Shown here: positions 52,150 to 61,176 of the stretch, piece after piece
Layout: each line of letters begins with the position of its first letter
How positions within the stretch are numbered: the stretch's first letter is position 1
Assembly: GCF_001427825.1 (NCBI RefSeq)
Contig: NZ_LMGT01000006.1
Span: forward strand, 124,001-188,000
Length of the DNA stretch: 64,000 nucleotides
Direction: 5' to 3'
DNA from: Brevundimonas sp. Root608
GTDB lineage: Bacteria; Pseudomonadota; Alphaproteobacteria; Caulobacterales; Caulobacteraceae
Notes under the pieces: generated by a model
What the model saw: only the letters and a program-made list of their open reading frames with translations
The model's database searches: none
Told to the model about the DNA's origin: nothing
Position numbers and translations under genes: made by a program

Positions 52150-53238
52150 ATGTTCATGGCCTATCCGCGTCGCGGCCTCTCGGTCGCCGCCGCCGTCACC
52201 GCCCTTGTCCTGGCCAGTTGCGCCACGCCTGAGCCGGAACCCGCCCCCGCCCCGCCGCCGCCGCCGTCGCCGCCGCCCGCCGTCAACCTGAACGAGGGGG
52301 TGGCCCAGGCCGCCTCGATCTACGTCGCCTTCATGCGCGAGGTCGGCACGATCCGCGCCGGTTTCGACAGCGCCGAGGCCATCCAGGCCGCGATCCGCAA
52401 GGGCGCGTCCTATGAACCGGCCCAGCTCTCGCGGGGCATGATCGCCTATGGCTCGATCCTGGCGCTGCAATCGCCGGAGTTCGTGCAGGGCGTGCGCACC
52501 TATGCCGCCGATCCGGTCCAGCGCCAGCAGATGATCGCCCGCATCCTCGCCGACCCCGCCGCCGCCGCCACCTTCCCCGGGGCGGACGCCGCCGCCGGCC
52601 TGATCGTCGACACCATCGGCCGCGACTCGGCGGCCATGATGCTGATCGCCGAAGCCGTCGAGGAAGACGCCTATACGATCCAGGGGCGCGGCGATCCGCG
52701 CCGCCGCTGGGCCACGGTGCACATTTCCGACCGCGTCACCCGGCTGGAGGGCGCCAAGTCGCTGTCGGCCGTGCAGATGCTGCCGTCCGCCGAGGAGTCG
52801 GCCCGGCTGTTCGCCGCCGCCAACAACGGCTCGGGACTGGGCGTGGGCCCCGCCCGTTCAGGCCCGCCCTACACGCCCGCCGTGATCCGTTCCCTCGCCG
52901 TGGCCGCCCTGGCGGCCCTGGGCGCGGGGGGCGACGACGCCCGGGCCAGCACCGAAGCCCTGACGGTCGAGCAGAACAGCGAATTCTGCCTCAACATGTC
53001 CAAACTGATGCTGTTCCAGTGCCTGGCCGCCTCCCGGCCCAGCTATGAGGACATGTTCTGCGTCGGCCGCCACGTGGCCCGCGATCTGGCCACCTGCACG
53101 GCCCAGAACATCACCCCCGCGCCGCCGGAGCTTCCCCTGACCGCCGTGGCGGGCGGGGCGCCGGAGCAGACTCCCGTGGCCGCGGAAGCCGCCGCGGCCT
53201 CCACCGCCGCGACGGCGTCGCTGAACAACGGCGGCTGA
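52150..53238 (+). CDS. Four-cysteine lipoprotein, second of a tandem pair
   Basis: The protein has 362 residues. Lipobox LASC is followed by an all Pro/Ala/Glu linker of about 20 residues. The domain is colinear with the upstream paralogue: IYVAFMREVGTIRAGFDSAE, RGMIAYGSILALQSPEF, VHISDRVTRLEGAKSLS. C280, C291, C304 and C316 repeat the first protein's spacing exactly. Divergence is greatest in the linker and C-terminal tail, so duplication was not recent. It is probably anchored to the outer membrane; function unknown. Confidence 0.72.
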   Translation: MFMAYPRRGLSVAAAVTALVLASCATPEPEPAPAPPPPPSPPPAVNLNEGVAQAASIYVAFMREVGTIRAGFDSAEAIQAAIRKGASYEPAQLSRGMIAYGSILALQSPEFVQGVRTYAADPVQRQQMIARILADPAAAATFPGADAAAGLIVDTIGRDSAAMMLIAEAVEEDAYTIQGRGDPRRRWATVHISDRVTRLEGAKSLSAVQMLPSAEESARLFAAANNGSGLGVGPARSGPPYTPAVIRSLAVAALAALGAGGDDARASTEALTVEQNSEFCLNMSKLMLFQCLAASRPSYEDMFCVGRHVARDLATCTAQNITPAPPELPLTAVAGGAPEQTPVAAEAAAASTAATASLNNGG

Positions 53239-53326
53239 ACCGGCGTACAAGCGACGCCCGGCCTGTTGCGTCCGGGGGTTCTTGCGTGTAATGACCCGCG
53301 CTCTTGAATTCAGGGTCCCTAGACCC

Positions 53327-53368
53327 CGCCGCGAGGGCTGACTGGTCAGCGCGGCGTTTGTGTTGTTG
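53327..53368 (+). terminator. Hairpin before rplY
   Basis: GCTGAC-TG-GTCAGC (53337-53350) is extended by GCCGC and GCGGC on either side, and GTTTGTGTTGTTG follows. It could end the lipoprotein transcript or belong to an rplY leader. It ends about 10 bp before the rplY ribosome site. Confidence 0.5.
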
Positions 53369-53378
53369 AGGCGAGGCG

Positions 53379-54086
53379 ATGGCCGAGATCATTCTGAACG
53401 TGGACGTCCGTGATGGCGTTGGCACCGGCGGCGCCCGCGCCGCGCGTCGTGCGGGCATGGTCCCGGGCGTGCTGTACGGCGGCGACAAGGCCCCCGTCGC
53501 CATCTCGGTGAACGAGCGCGACTTCCGCAAGTCGCTCTATACCGGCAAGCTGCTGGGCCACCTGGTGACCCTGAAGTACGGCAAGGAATCGCAGCCGGTC
53601 ATCGCCCGCGATGTCCAGTTCGACCCGGTGTCGGACCGTCCGCTGCACTTCGACCTGATGCGGGTCGACGAAAAGCAGACCATCAAGATCGAAGTGCCGG
53701 TTCACTTCATCAACCAGGACCAGTGCGAAGCCTTCCGTCAGGGCGGTTCGCTGGAAATCGTCCGTCACTCGGTTGAAGTGAAGGTCCGCGCGGATCACAT
53801 CCCGGAAGACCTGATCGTCGACCTGGCCGGCCACAAGATGGGCGACACCATCCGCTGGACCGACCTGAAGGGCACGGAAGACGTCGAGCCGACCATCACC
53901 GACCGCGATTTCGTGATCGCCTCCATCAAGACCTCTTCGGCCGCCAAGGCTGCTGACGAGATCGAGGAAGCCATCGCCGAGGAAGTCGCCGCCGCCGCCG
54001 AAGAAGCTGCCGCGGACGAAGTCCCCGCCACCGAACAGGCCGATGGCGAAGAAGCCGCCGCCGAGGGCGAATCGACCGAGGGCTGA
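53379..54086 (+). CDS. rplY: 50S ribosomal protein L25 (Ctc form)
   Basis: The protein has 235 residues. The N-terminal 5S-rRNA-binding domain (1-95) has ARAARRAGMVPGVLYGGDK. The TL5/Ctc C-terminal domain follows to about residue 190. A strongly acidic, Ala-rich tail (about 193-235) ends the protein, as in many alphaproteobacterial Ctc proteins. It binds 5S rRNA at the central protuberance. A hairpin follows before pth. Confidence 0.96.
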   Translation: MAEIILNVDVRDGVGTGGARAARRAGMVPGVLYGGDKAPVAISVNERDFRKSLYTGKLLGHLVTLKYGKESQPVIARDVQFDPVSDRPLHFDLMRVDEKQTIKIEVPVHFINQDQCEAFRQGGSLEIVRHSVEVKVRADHIPEDLIVDLAGHKMGDTIRWTDLKGTEDVEPTITDRDFVIASIKTSSAAKAADEIEEAIAEEVAAAAEEAAADEVPATEQADGEEAAAEGESTEG

Positions 54087-54113
54087 TCGCCTTCTTTCGA
54101 CTGTTTTGCGAAG

Positions 54114-54149
54114 CGGCCCCTTCCGGCTACGGATGGGGCCGTTTCCTTG
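54114..54149 (+). terminator. Terminator between rplY and pth
   Basis: CGGCCCC and GGGGCCG form a perfect 7-bp stem around TTCCGGCTACGGAT. GTTTCCTTGT follows. The tail is moderate, so partial read-through into pth is likely. Confidence 0.6.
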
Positions 54150-54163
54150 TCTGGACCTGAGCC

Positions 54164-54784
54164 ATGATCATCATCGCCGGCCTGGGCAATCCGGGTCCCA
54201 AATACCAGGGCAACCGCCACAACATCGGCTTCATGGCCGCCGACGAAATCGCCTCGCGCTGGAAGTTCGGGCCCGAACGAGCCAAATTCCAGTCGGTGAT
54301 CCGCGAGGGCGAGGTGGCGACGGCCAACGGCGCCGTCCGCGTCCTGCTGATGAAGCCCCAGACATACATGAACGAGAGCGGCCGCGCCGTCGGCGAGGCC
54401 GCGCGCTTCTACAAGGTCCAACCGTCCGGGGTCATCGTCTTCCACGACGAGATCGATCTGGCGCCCGGCCGCTTCCGCATGAAGACCGGCGGGGGCGCGG
54501 CGGGCCAGAACGGCGTCCGCTCGATGATCAGCCATCTGGGCGCGGATTTCCGCCGCGGGCGGATGGGCGTGGGCCACCCCGGCGAGAGCCATCTGGTCAT
54601 GCCGCACGTACTCGGGGACTTTCACAAGGCCGACCGGGTCTGGCTGGACCCCATGCTGGCCGCCGTCGCGGAGGCCCTGCCCTTCGCCCTGGCCGGTGAC
54701 GACGAGCGGTATCAGGCGGAGGTGATGCGTCTGGCCCCGGCGCCGAAATTCAGCCCGCGCCAGGCGGCGCGGGGCGACGACTAG
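54164..54784 (+). CDS. pth: Peptidyl-tRNA hydrolase
   Basis: The protein has 206 residues. GLGNPGPKYQGNRHNIGF holds N9 and the catalytic H19. KPQTYMNESG has N70, and VFHDEIDL has D95. It frees tRNA from peptidyl-tRNA that drops off the ribosome. The C-terminus has an extra 15 residues beyond the usual end. The rplY-pth order is conserved in many bacteria. Confidence 0.96.
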   Translation: MIIIAGLGNPGPKYQGNRHNIGFMAADEIASRWKFGPERAKFQSVIREGEVATANGAVRVLLMKPQTYMNESGRAVGEAARFYKVQPSGVIVFHDEIDLAPGRFRMKTGGGAAGQNGVRSMISHLGADFRRGRMGVGHPGESHLVMPHVLGDFHKADRVWLDPMLAAVAEALPFALAGDDERYQAEVMRLAPAPKFSPRQAARGDD

Positions 54785-54847
54785 ACGCACCGTCTTGTCC
54801 GTCGGGGCCGGCGCGGATAGACCGCGCCGAGCCCTGAAGGAACTCCC

Positions 54848-55330
54848 ATGAACCGCGCCCTGATCTCCGTCGCCTTGCTGACCCTGGCCGCCTGCGGTTC
54901 CGGCGAGCGCGCGCCCGAGCCCGGCGCGCCGACGGTTCAGGTCGCCGACGCCCTGTGCCGGCCCACGCCGAAGGGCCGCCAGATGACCGGCTGCTACATG
55001 ACGCTGACCGCCAGCGGCCCGGACCGGCTGATCTCGGTCGAAAGCCCTGACGCCAACATCGTCCAGATCCATGAGAGCCGCATGGAGAGCAATATGATGA
55101 TGATGCAGCAGCTGCGGGACGGCCTGCCCCTGGCCGCGGGTCAGGCCACGGCGCTGGAGCCCGGCGGCCATCACCTGATGCTGCTGGGCGTCAAGGAGCC
55201 CCTGGTCGCGGGCGACACCGTCGCCCTGAAGCTGATCTTCGGGAGCGCCGCCCCGGTCGAGGTCACGGCGACCGTCGGCCAGCCCTCCACGTCGGAATAC
55301 GATCACGCGGCCGCGAAGAGCGGTTCCTGA
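54848..55330 (+). CDS. PCu(A)C copper chaperone, lipoprotein
   Basis: The protein has 160 residues. The lipobox LAAC gives an acylated Cys at 16. The copper motif is visible as H75 and M79 in IHESRMESNMMMM, then H109-x-M111 in LEPGGHHLMLLG, fitting H(M)x10Mx21HxM. It would bind Cu(I) in the periplasm and help load cytochrome oxidases or SOD. It is 7 kb from copCD. A typical member of the family is not lipidated, so this form is anchored. It lies 63 bp after pth. Confidence 0.85.
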   Translation: MNRALISVALLTLAACGSGERAPEPGAPTVQVADALCRPTPKGRQMTGCYMTLTASGPDRLISVESPDANIVQIHESRMESNMMMMQQLRDGLPLAAGQATALEPGGHHLMLLGVKEPLVAGDTVALKLIFGSAAPVEVTATVGQPSTSEYDHAAAKSGS

Positions 55331-55454
55331 CGCCGAACCTGACAAACAGGACGCGACCGGCTAAAGGCTCGCGCTCACCACTTCGCTTTGCCGCCTCTCG
55401 CGGACGGGACCGCGCGTCCCCCCGCCGACGAGGCTTCAGGAACCGCCCAAGCCC

Positions 55455-56549
55455 ATGGCTCTCAAAGTCGCGATCGTCGGCCTGCCCAACGTCGGCAAGT
55501 CCACCCTGTTCAACGCCCTGACCAAGACGGCGGCGGCCCAGGCCGCCAACTATCCGTTCTGCACCATCGAGCCGAACACCGGCGACGTGGCGGTGCCGGA
55601 GCCGCGTCTGGAAGTCCTGGCCGGGATCGCGGGCTCGAAGGAAATCATCCCGTCGCGGATCACCTTCGTCGACATCGCCGGCCTGGTGCGCGGCGCGTCC
55701 AAGGGCGAGGGCCTGGGCAACCAGTTCCTGGCCAATATCCGCGACTGCGACGCTGTGGCCTTCGTGGCCCGCTGCTTCGTCGACGACGACATCACCCATG
55801 TCGAAAACCGCATCGACCCGATCAGCGATCTGGAGATCATCGAGACCGAGTTGATGCTCGCCGACCTCGAAAGCCTCGAAAAGCGGGTCGTCAACGTCGA
55901 GAAGAAGGCCAAGGGCGGCGACAAGGAGGCCCAGACGACGCTGCGCCTGATCAACCTGGCCCTGACACCCCTGCGCGCCGGCAAGCCTGCCCGCGTGGTC
56001 AAGGTCGACAAGGAGGACGAGAAGGCGTGGCACATGCTGCAGCTGCTGACCTCCCTGCCCGCGCTCTATGTCTCCAACGTCGACGAGAACTCGGCCGACA
56101 AGGGCAATGAGCTGTCCGACCTGGTCGCGGCCCGCGCCGCCGAGGACGACGCCAAGGCGGTCGTCATCTCGGCCAAGATCGATTCCGAGCTGGCCGTGCT
56201 GGATGCCGAGGAACAGGCCGAATTCCTCGAGAGCCTGGGCCTGGCCGAGCCCGGCCTGAACCGCCTGATCCGCGAAGCCTATGCCCTGCTGGGCCTGCAA
56301 TCCTATTTCACGGTGGGACCCAAGGAGGCGCGCGCCTGGACCATTCCGATCGGCGCCACCGCGCCCCAGGCCGCCGGCGTCATCCACACCGACTTCGAAA
56401 AGGGCTTCATCCGCGCCGAAACGATCGCCTTCGAGGACTTCGTGGCGCTCAAGGGCGAAGCGAGGGCGCGGGAGGCGGGCAAGCTGCGCGCGGAGGGCAA
56501 GTCCTACGTCGTCAAGGACGGCGACGTGATGAACTTCCTGTTCAACTAG
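55455..56549 (+). CDS. ychF: Redox-regulated ATPase YchF
   Basis: The protein has 364 residues. G1 GLPNVGKST is at 9-17 and G3 is DIAGLVRGASKG. The G4 position reads NVDE instead of the GTPase NKxD, as in ATP-hydrolysing YchF/Ola1. The C-terminal TGS domain has IGATAPQAAGVIHTDF. It binds ribosomes and dampens the oxidative-stress response. Its end overlaps the convergent lipoprotein gene by 8 bp. Confidence 0.96.
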   Translation: MALKVAIVGLPNVGKSTLFNALTKTAAAQAANYPFCTIEPNTGDVAVPEPRLEVLAGIAGSKEIIPSRITFVDIAGLVRGASKGEGLGNQFLANIRDCDAVAFVARCFVDDDITHVENRIDPISDLEIIETELMLADLESLEKRVVNVEKKAKGGDKEAQTTLRLINLALTPLRAGKPARVVKVDKEDEKAWHMLQLLTSLPALYVSNVDENSADKGNELSDLVAARAAEDDAKAVVISAKIDSELAVLDAEEQAEFLESLGLAEPGLNRLIREAYALLGLQSYFTVGPKEARAWTIPIGATAPQAAGVIHTDFEKGFIRAETIAFEDFVALKGEARAREAGKLRAEGKSYVVKDGDVMNFLFN

Positions 56550-57024
56550 GCGGCTTCACCGCCCCGGGCGTCGGGCATCGCACCAGACTGACGGCGGCGT
56601 CGTTCCGGTTCAGCCAGGTCAGGCGCATGGCGTCGCCCTGGACGGCCATGCGGACACGCTCGGCCGACGTCCGGCCCTCGGCCGCGCACGCCAGCGCGGC
56701 TTCATAGCCGTCCGACACCTGGCTGATCGACAGGATGCCGCAACTGTTTTCGTAGCCCTCGAACCGCGTCGTGCTGATCTCGATCGGCCGTTCCGCGCCG
56801 CGCGGATTGGCGCACCAGCGCCCGTTTGCGGCCCAGAGGCCGACGAAGGTCTGGGGCCCGGACCCCGGCATGATGGCGCCGACGCCCGGCGGCGGGGTCG
56901 GTGCCGGGGCCTCCGCCTCGGGGGTGTCGATGGGCGCGGCGGGATCCGTCGGCGGATTGGTTTCGGACGGGCCGCAGGCGGCCAGGACGAGGACGGCGAA
57001 GGGAGCGAGTCGGTGCAGGGGCAT
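56542..57024 (-). CDS. Putative lipoprotein, unknown
   Basis: The protein has 160 residues from ATG 57024. LAPFAVLVLAACGPSETN is a lipoprotein signal with the acylated Cys at about 17. A Pro/Ala linker (20-50) leads to a domain beginning PQTFVGLWAANGRWCANP, with four Cys spread through it. I know no family for it. The long frame upstream of 57024 has no signal peptide at its start and is rejected. Confidence 0.65.
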   Translation of the reverse strand: MPLHRLAPFAVLVLAACGPSETNPPTDPAAPIDTPEAEAPAPTPPPGVGAIMPGSGPQTFVGLWAANGRWCANPRGAERPIEISTTRFEGYENSCGILSISQVSDGYEAALACAAEGRTSAERVRMAVQGDAMRLTWLNRNDAAVSLVRCPTPGAVKPPS

Positions 57025-57153
57025 GGCTTCGGAACGCGGTTCGGCCTCGACGGCTCCCGATCTCGCCTCGATCACGAATTCGCGGCCACGCTTGCATCCA
57101 CCGGAAGATTTTGCGACCGGTTCGCCAGTGTCGAGAACAAGGGGGCGTCCCGC

Positions 57154-57417
57154 ATGACTCAGAACACCAATCCATGGGCCGCGCAGGTCGATCCGCTGGC
57201 GCAGGATATCGCCGCGGTGCTCAAACGAATGGGCGGCTCGGCCCACCAGCGCGACGTGGTCCAGTGCGTGGCGGCGATGAAGCGCCAGCGCGGCGAGACC
57301 GTGGCCCAGGACCTGGCCAACCGCATCGTCGAGGTGTTCGAGAAATACCGCGACCTGTTCTTCAAGCCGTTCGGCGAAGGCTCGATGCGCTGGGCGCTGC
57401 AGCCGGGCGTCGTGTAG
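57154..57417 (+). CDS. Hypothetical small protein with winged-helix look
   Basis: The protein has 87 residues from ATG 57154, with GGGGG ahead. LAQDIAAVLKRMGGSAHQRD followed by VVQCVAAMKRQRGETVA resembles a helix-turn-helix. The rest ends WALQPGVV. Members of this size are known in alphaproteobacteria without assigned function. It diverges from the lipoprotein gene at 57024 and is closed by a strong terminator. Confidence 0.6.
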   Translation: MTQNTNPWAAQVDPLAQDIAAVLKRMGGSAHQRDVVQCVAAMKRQRGETVAQDLANRIVEVFEKYRDLFFKPFGEGSMRWALQPGVV

Positions 57418-57440
57418 GAGCGTCTCGCTTCAGGATTACA

Positions 57441-57475
57441 AAAGGCCCGCAACGGGATCGTTGCGGGCCTCCTTG
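57441..57475. terminator. Strong terminator, possibly bidirectional
   Basis: GGCCCGCAAC (57444-57453) and GTTGCGGGCC (57460-57469) form a perfect 10-bp stem around GGGATC. AAA precedes it and TCCTTGT follows. It separates the small gene at 57154 from the leftward outer membrane protein gene. Confidence 0.8.
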
Positions 57476-57573
57476 TATGGGATCACCCCTGTCGCGGTTA
57501 TCCCGTTTGTCGCGGATGTCTCCGCCGCGATGTCTTGCTTGTCGCGGCGGAAATGTATCGGCCCTTCCCGCGC

Positions 57574-58104
57574 TTAGAAGCGGCGGACGTAGCTCAGGCC
57601 GTAGGTGTCCAGTTCGCCGCCGTTGTCGTCGGTGAAGTCGCGGCGGGTCCAGTCGGCGCGGACGCCGTTGCGGCCGTCGAAGAAGTAGTTGGCGCCGGCG
57701 CCGTAGTTGACGCTCTCGCCGTCCGAGGTCGAGGTGAAGCCCGCGACGTCGGCCTTGATCGAGGTGGTGCCGTAGCCGACGCGGCCGAACAGTTCGAAAT
57801 TCGGGCTGATCGGCAGGGTGCCGACGACATAGGCCGCGGCGTCGTACTCATGGGACAGGTCGCCCGTGACGCCGCCAACGGTGATCTCGTCGTCCTTGAC
57901 GCCGAACGAGGCTTCACCCTCGACGCCGACGTAGCGGTTGAACTTCGCGTTCAGGCGGCCGGTGACGGCGCCCAGGTCGGCGTTGTCGCCGTCCAGCTGG
58001 GTGTAGCCGATCGAGCCGGTGACCTGCGGGTTGGAGATGGTCTGCGCCATGGCAGGCGCGGCGAGCAAAGTAAGAGCGGCAGTGGCGAGAAGAATGTTAC
58101 GCAT
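57574..58104 (-). CDS. Outer membrane beta-barrel protein (opacity/porin type)
   Basis: The protein has 176 residues. The signal peptide ends APAMAQ at about 21. Alternating hydrophobic strands (SIGYTQLDG, YVGVEGEASFGV, FELFGRVGYGTTSI) point to an eight-strand barrel. The final residue is Phe (YVRRF), as needed for Bam insertion. It belongs to the OmpA-like/outer membrane beta-barrel group; no peptidoglycan-binding domain is present. Confidence 0.85.
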   Translation of the reverse strand: MRNILLATAALTLLAAPAMAQTISNPQVTGSIGYTQLDGDNADLGAVTGRLNAKFNRYVGVEGEASFGVKDDEITVGGVTGDLSHEYDAAAYVVGTLPISPNFELFGRVGYGTTSIKADVAGFTSTSDGESVNYGAGANYFFDGRNGVRADWTRRDFTDDNGGELDTYGLSYVRRF

Positions 58105-58288
58105 TGTTTCTTGTATCCTCTAGATGCGGCAACCGTCGGCTGCCAGCCCCATCCAGCGAGGACACAAATGGGCGACCGAAGGCGGCGTTCCAGTGGCGCT
58201 CGAATACATAACGACAACTGTGTGACGCGAGGCACAGACCGCGTTACCCCAAGCTGGACAGATTCATGGCGACGCGAACATTGCTCGC

Positions 58289-60979
58289 TCAGCGGTCCTT
58301 CTCGCGCTCCGTCCCGGCGCGGGCGTGCAGGGCGGCCTGGGCGGCGGCCAGTCGGGCGATCGGCACGCGGTAGGGCGAGCAGCTGACGTAGTCGAGGCCG
58401 ACCTCCTCGCAGAAGGCGATCGAGGACGGATCGCCGCCGTGTTCGCCGCAGATGCCCATCTTGACGCCCGGACGCGCGGCCTTGCCGCGCTCGGCGGCGA
58501 TGCGGATCAGGTCGCCGACGCCGTCCTGATCGAGGCGGACGAACGGGTCGGTCTCGAAGATGCCCTTGTCCATATAGGCCTGCAGGAATCGGCCGGAGTC
58601 GTCGCGGCTGATGCCGAAGGTGGTCTGGGTCAGGTCATTGGTGCCGAAGCTGAAGAACTCGGCGTATTCGGCCAGGTCCCCGGCGCGCAGGGCGGCGCGG
58701 GGCAGTTCGATCATGGTCCCGACGAGGTAGTCGACGCGATCCCCTGCCTCGGCGAAGACGGCCTCGGCGGTGCGGTCGGTCAGTTCGCGCAGGTATTTCA
58801 TCTCCAGTCCGAGGGCGACCAGCGGGTGCATGATCTCGGGGATGGGGGCCTCGGCCGCGGTCTGCTTCACCTCCAGCGCCGCCTCGAGGATGGCGCGGAC
58901 CTGCATCTCGTAGATCTCGGGATAGGCGACGCCGAGGCGGCAGCCGCGGTGGCCGAGCATGGGGTTGGTCTCGTGCAGCTCCCTGGCCCGACGCTTCAGC
59001 TTGGCGGCGTCCAACCCTTGCGTGACCGCGAGGGCGTCGATCTCGGCGTCGGTGTGGGGGATGAATTCGTGCAGGGGCGGGTCGAGCAGGCGCACCGTCA
59101 CCGGCAGGCCGGCCATGATGGTGAAGAGCTCGACGAAGTCCGCCTTCTGGAACGGCGCGATCTTGGCCAGGGCCAGACGCCGGCCGGCCTCGTCGTCGGC
59201 GAGGATCATCTCGCGCACGGCGGCGATGCGGGCGTCGTCGAAGAACATGTGCTCGGTCCGGCACAGGCCGATGCCCTCGGCCCCGAAGCCGCGCGCGGTG
59301 CGGGCGTCCAGCGGGGTCTCGGCGTTGGCGCGGACTCTGAGGCGGCGGACCTTGTCGGCCCAGGCCATCAGGGTCTGGAAATCGCCGGTCAGCTCGGGCT
59401 CGATCATGGCCACGGCGCCGTCCAGCACCTCGCCCTTCGACCCGTCGATGGTGATGATCTCGCCGGCCTTGAAGACGCGGCCGCGGGCGGTGAAGGTCCC
59501 GGCCTTGTCGTCGATCGACAGCTCGTTGATGCCGCAGACGCAGGGGCGGCCCATGCCGCGCGCCACCACGGCGGCGTGGCTGGTCATGCCGCCGCGGGCA
59601 GTGACGATGCCACGCGCCGCGTGCATGCCGTGGATGTCCTCGGGCGAGGTCTCCTCGCGCACCAGGATGACGGCGTCGCCCAGCTGGTTCAGCCGCTCGG
59701 CCTCATCGGCGTCGAAGACGATCCTGCCGGTGGCCGCGCCCGGCGAGGCGGGCAGGCCGGCGGCGACCACATGACGGGCCGCGTTCGGGTCGAGCGTGGG
59801 GTGCAGAAGCTGATCCAGCGCCGACGGCTCGACGCGCGACACCGCCTCTTCCTCCGAGATCACGCCCTCGGCGGCCAGATCGACGGCGATCTTGAGCGCC
59901 GACTTGGCGGTGCGCTTGCCGTTGCGGGTCTGCAGCATCCACAGCCGGCCCTGTTCGACCGTGAACTCGATGTCCTGCATGTCGCGATAGTGAGTCTCCA
60001 GCCGGCCGACGACCTCGACGAACTGGCCGAAGACCTCGGGCATGGCCTCTTCCATCGAGGGGGCGGTCTCGCCCATCTCCTCGCGGCCCGCCCGGGTCAG
60101 GGATTGGGGCGTGCGGATGCCGGCGACGACGTCCTCGCCCTGGGCGTTGATCAGGAACTCGCCGTAGAGTTTGGCCTCGCCCGTCGAGGGATTGCGGGTG
60201 AAGGCGACGCCGGTGGCGGAGGTGTCGCCCATATTGCCGAACACCATCGACTGGACGTTGACCGCCGTGCCCCAGCTTTCGGGAATGTCGTGCATGCGGC
60301 GATAGAATTTGGCCCGGTCGTTCATCCAGCTGGCGAAGACGGCCGAGACGGCGCCCCACAGCTGGTCGTTGGGGTCCTGAGGGAAGGGTTGGCCCAGCCG
60401 GTCCTCGACCACGGCCTTGTAGTCGGCGACGACCTTCTCCCAGTCCTTCGCGGTCAGGTCGGTGTCGATGGTGACGCCCAGACGGTCCTTGTGGTCGTCC
60501 AGCACCTCCTCGAAGTCGTCGTGGCTGAGGCCTAGCACGACGCTGGAATACATGGTGATGAAGCGGCGGTAGCTGTCAAAGGCGAAGCGGCGGTCGCCGG
60601 ACAGGGCGGCGAGGCCTTCCACCGTCCGGTCGTTGAGGCCGAGGTTGAGGACCGTGTCCATCATGCCCGGCATGGAGGCGCGGGCGCCCGAGCGGACCGA
60701 GACCAGCAGCGGGTTGTTCGCGTCGCCGAAGGTCTTGCCGACGACCTGCTCGACCTTCTTGAGGCCGGCGGCGACCTGGTCGGCGAGGGCGTCGGGGTAG
60801 GTCTGGCCGTTGGAATAGTAGTGGACGCAGGCCTCGGTGGTGATGGTGAAGCCGGGGGGCACGGGCAGGCCGAGCGAGGACATCTCGGCCAGGTTGGCGC
60901 CCTTGCCGCCGAGCAGGTTCTTCATCGACGCATCGCCGTCAGCGGAACCGCCGCCGAAGCCGTACACCCACTGAGTCAT
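58289..60979 (-). CDS. ppdK: Pyruvate, phosphate dikinase
   Basis: The protein has 896 residues, full length. GGKGANLAEMSSLGLPVPPG opens the ATP-grasp domain. The swivelling His domain has H468 in GGMTSHAAVVARGMGRPCV. The C-terminal barrel has GICGEHGGDPSS with the catalytic Cys. It interconverts pyruvate, ATP and phosphate with PEP, AMP and pyrophosphate, feeding gluconeogenesis. It stands alone between unrelated genes. Confidence 0.96.
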   Translation of the reverse strand: MTQWVYGFGGGSADGDASMKNLLGGKGANLAEMSSLGLPVPPGFTITTEACVHYYSNGQTYPDALADQVAAGLKKVEQVVGKTFGDANNPLLVSVRSGARASMPGMMDTVLNLGLNDRTVEGLAALSGDRRFAFDSYRRFITMYSSVVLGLSHDDFEEVLDDHKDRLGVTIDTDLTAKDWEKVVADYKAVVEDRLGQPFPQDPNDQLWGAVSAVFASWMNDRAKFYRRMHDIPESWGTAVNVQSMVFGNMGDTSATGVAFTRNPSTGEAKLYGEFLINAQGEDVVAGIRTPQSLTRAGREEMGETAPSMEEAMPEVFGQFVEVVGRLETHYRDMQDIEFTVEQGRLWMLQTRNGKRTAKSALKIAVDLAAEGVISEEEAVSRVEPSALDQLLHPTLDPNAARHVVAAGLPASPGAATGRIVFDADEAERLNQLGDAVILVREETSPEDIHGMHAARGIVTARGGMTSHAAVVARGMGRPCVCGINELSIDDKAGTFTARGRVFKAGEIITIDGSKGEVLDGAVAMIEPELTGDFQTLMAWADKVRRLRVRANAETPLDARTARGFGAEGIGLCRTEHMFFDDARIAAVREMILADDEAGRRLALAKIAPFQKADFVELFTIMAGLPVTVRLLDPPLHEFIPHTDAEIDALAVTQGLDAAKLKRRARELHETNPMLGHRGCRLGVAYPEIYEMQVRAILEAALEVKQTAAEAPIPEIMHPLVALGLEMKYLRELTDRTAEAVFAEAGDRVDYLVGTMIELPRAALRAGDLAEYAEFFSFGTNDLTQTTFGISRDDSGRFLQAYMDKGIFETDPFVRLDQDGVGDLIRIAAERGKAARPGVKMGICGEHGGDPSSIAFCEEVGLDYVSCSPYRVPIARLAAAQAALHARAGTEREKDR

Positions 60980-61176
60980 CGCATGGTCCCTGAGCCCTGG
61001 TCGTATCCCGCCTGACTAACGTGCTGCGCCCGCGAAGGCGAGGCCGGGGCTGTAACAAACCGTGAGCGGATGTGGCGGGTCTGGATCAGCGGGGCGGGAG
61101 TGGTGACCTGAACCCTCAGTGAGGTCTCCGGCCGAAACGCGCCGCCGCGTGCGGCCGGTCAGGCGCATTCGACGCT

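Noticed and set aside
58325-60535. A 736-codon open frame antisense to ppdK
   Set aside because: ppdK is full length with its catalytic His; the opposite frame has no family features.
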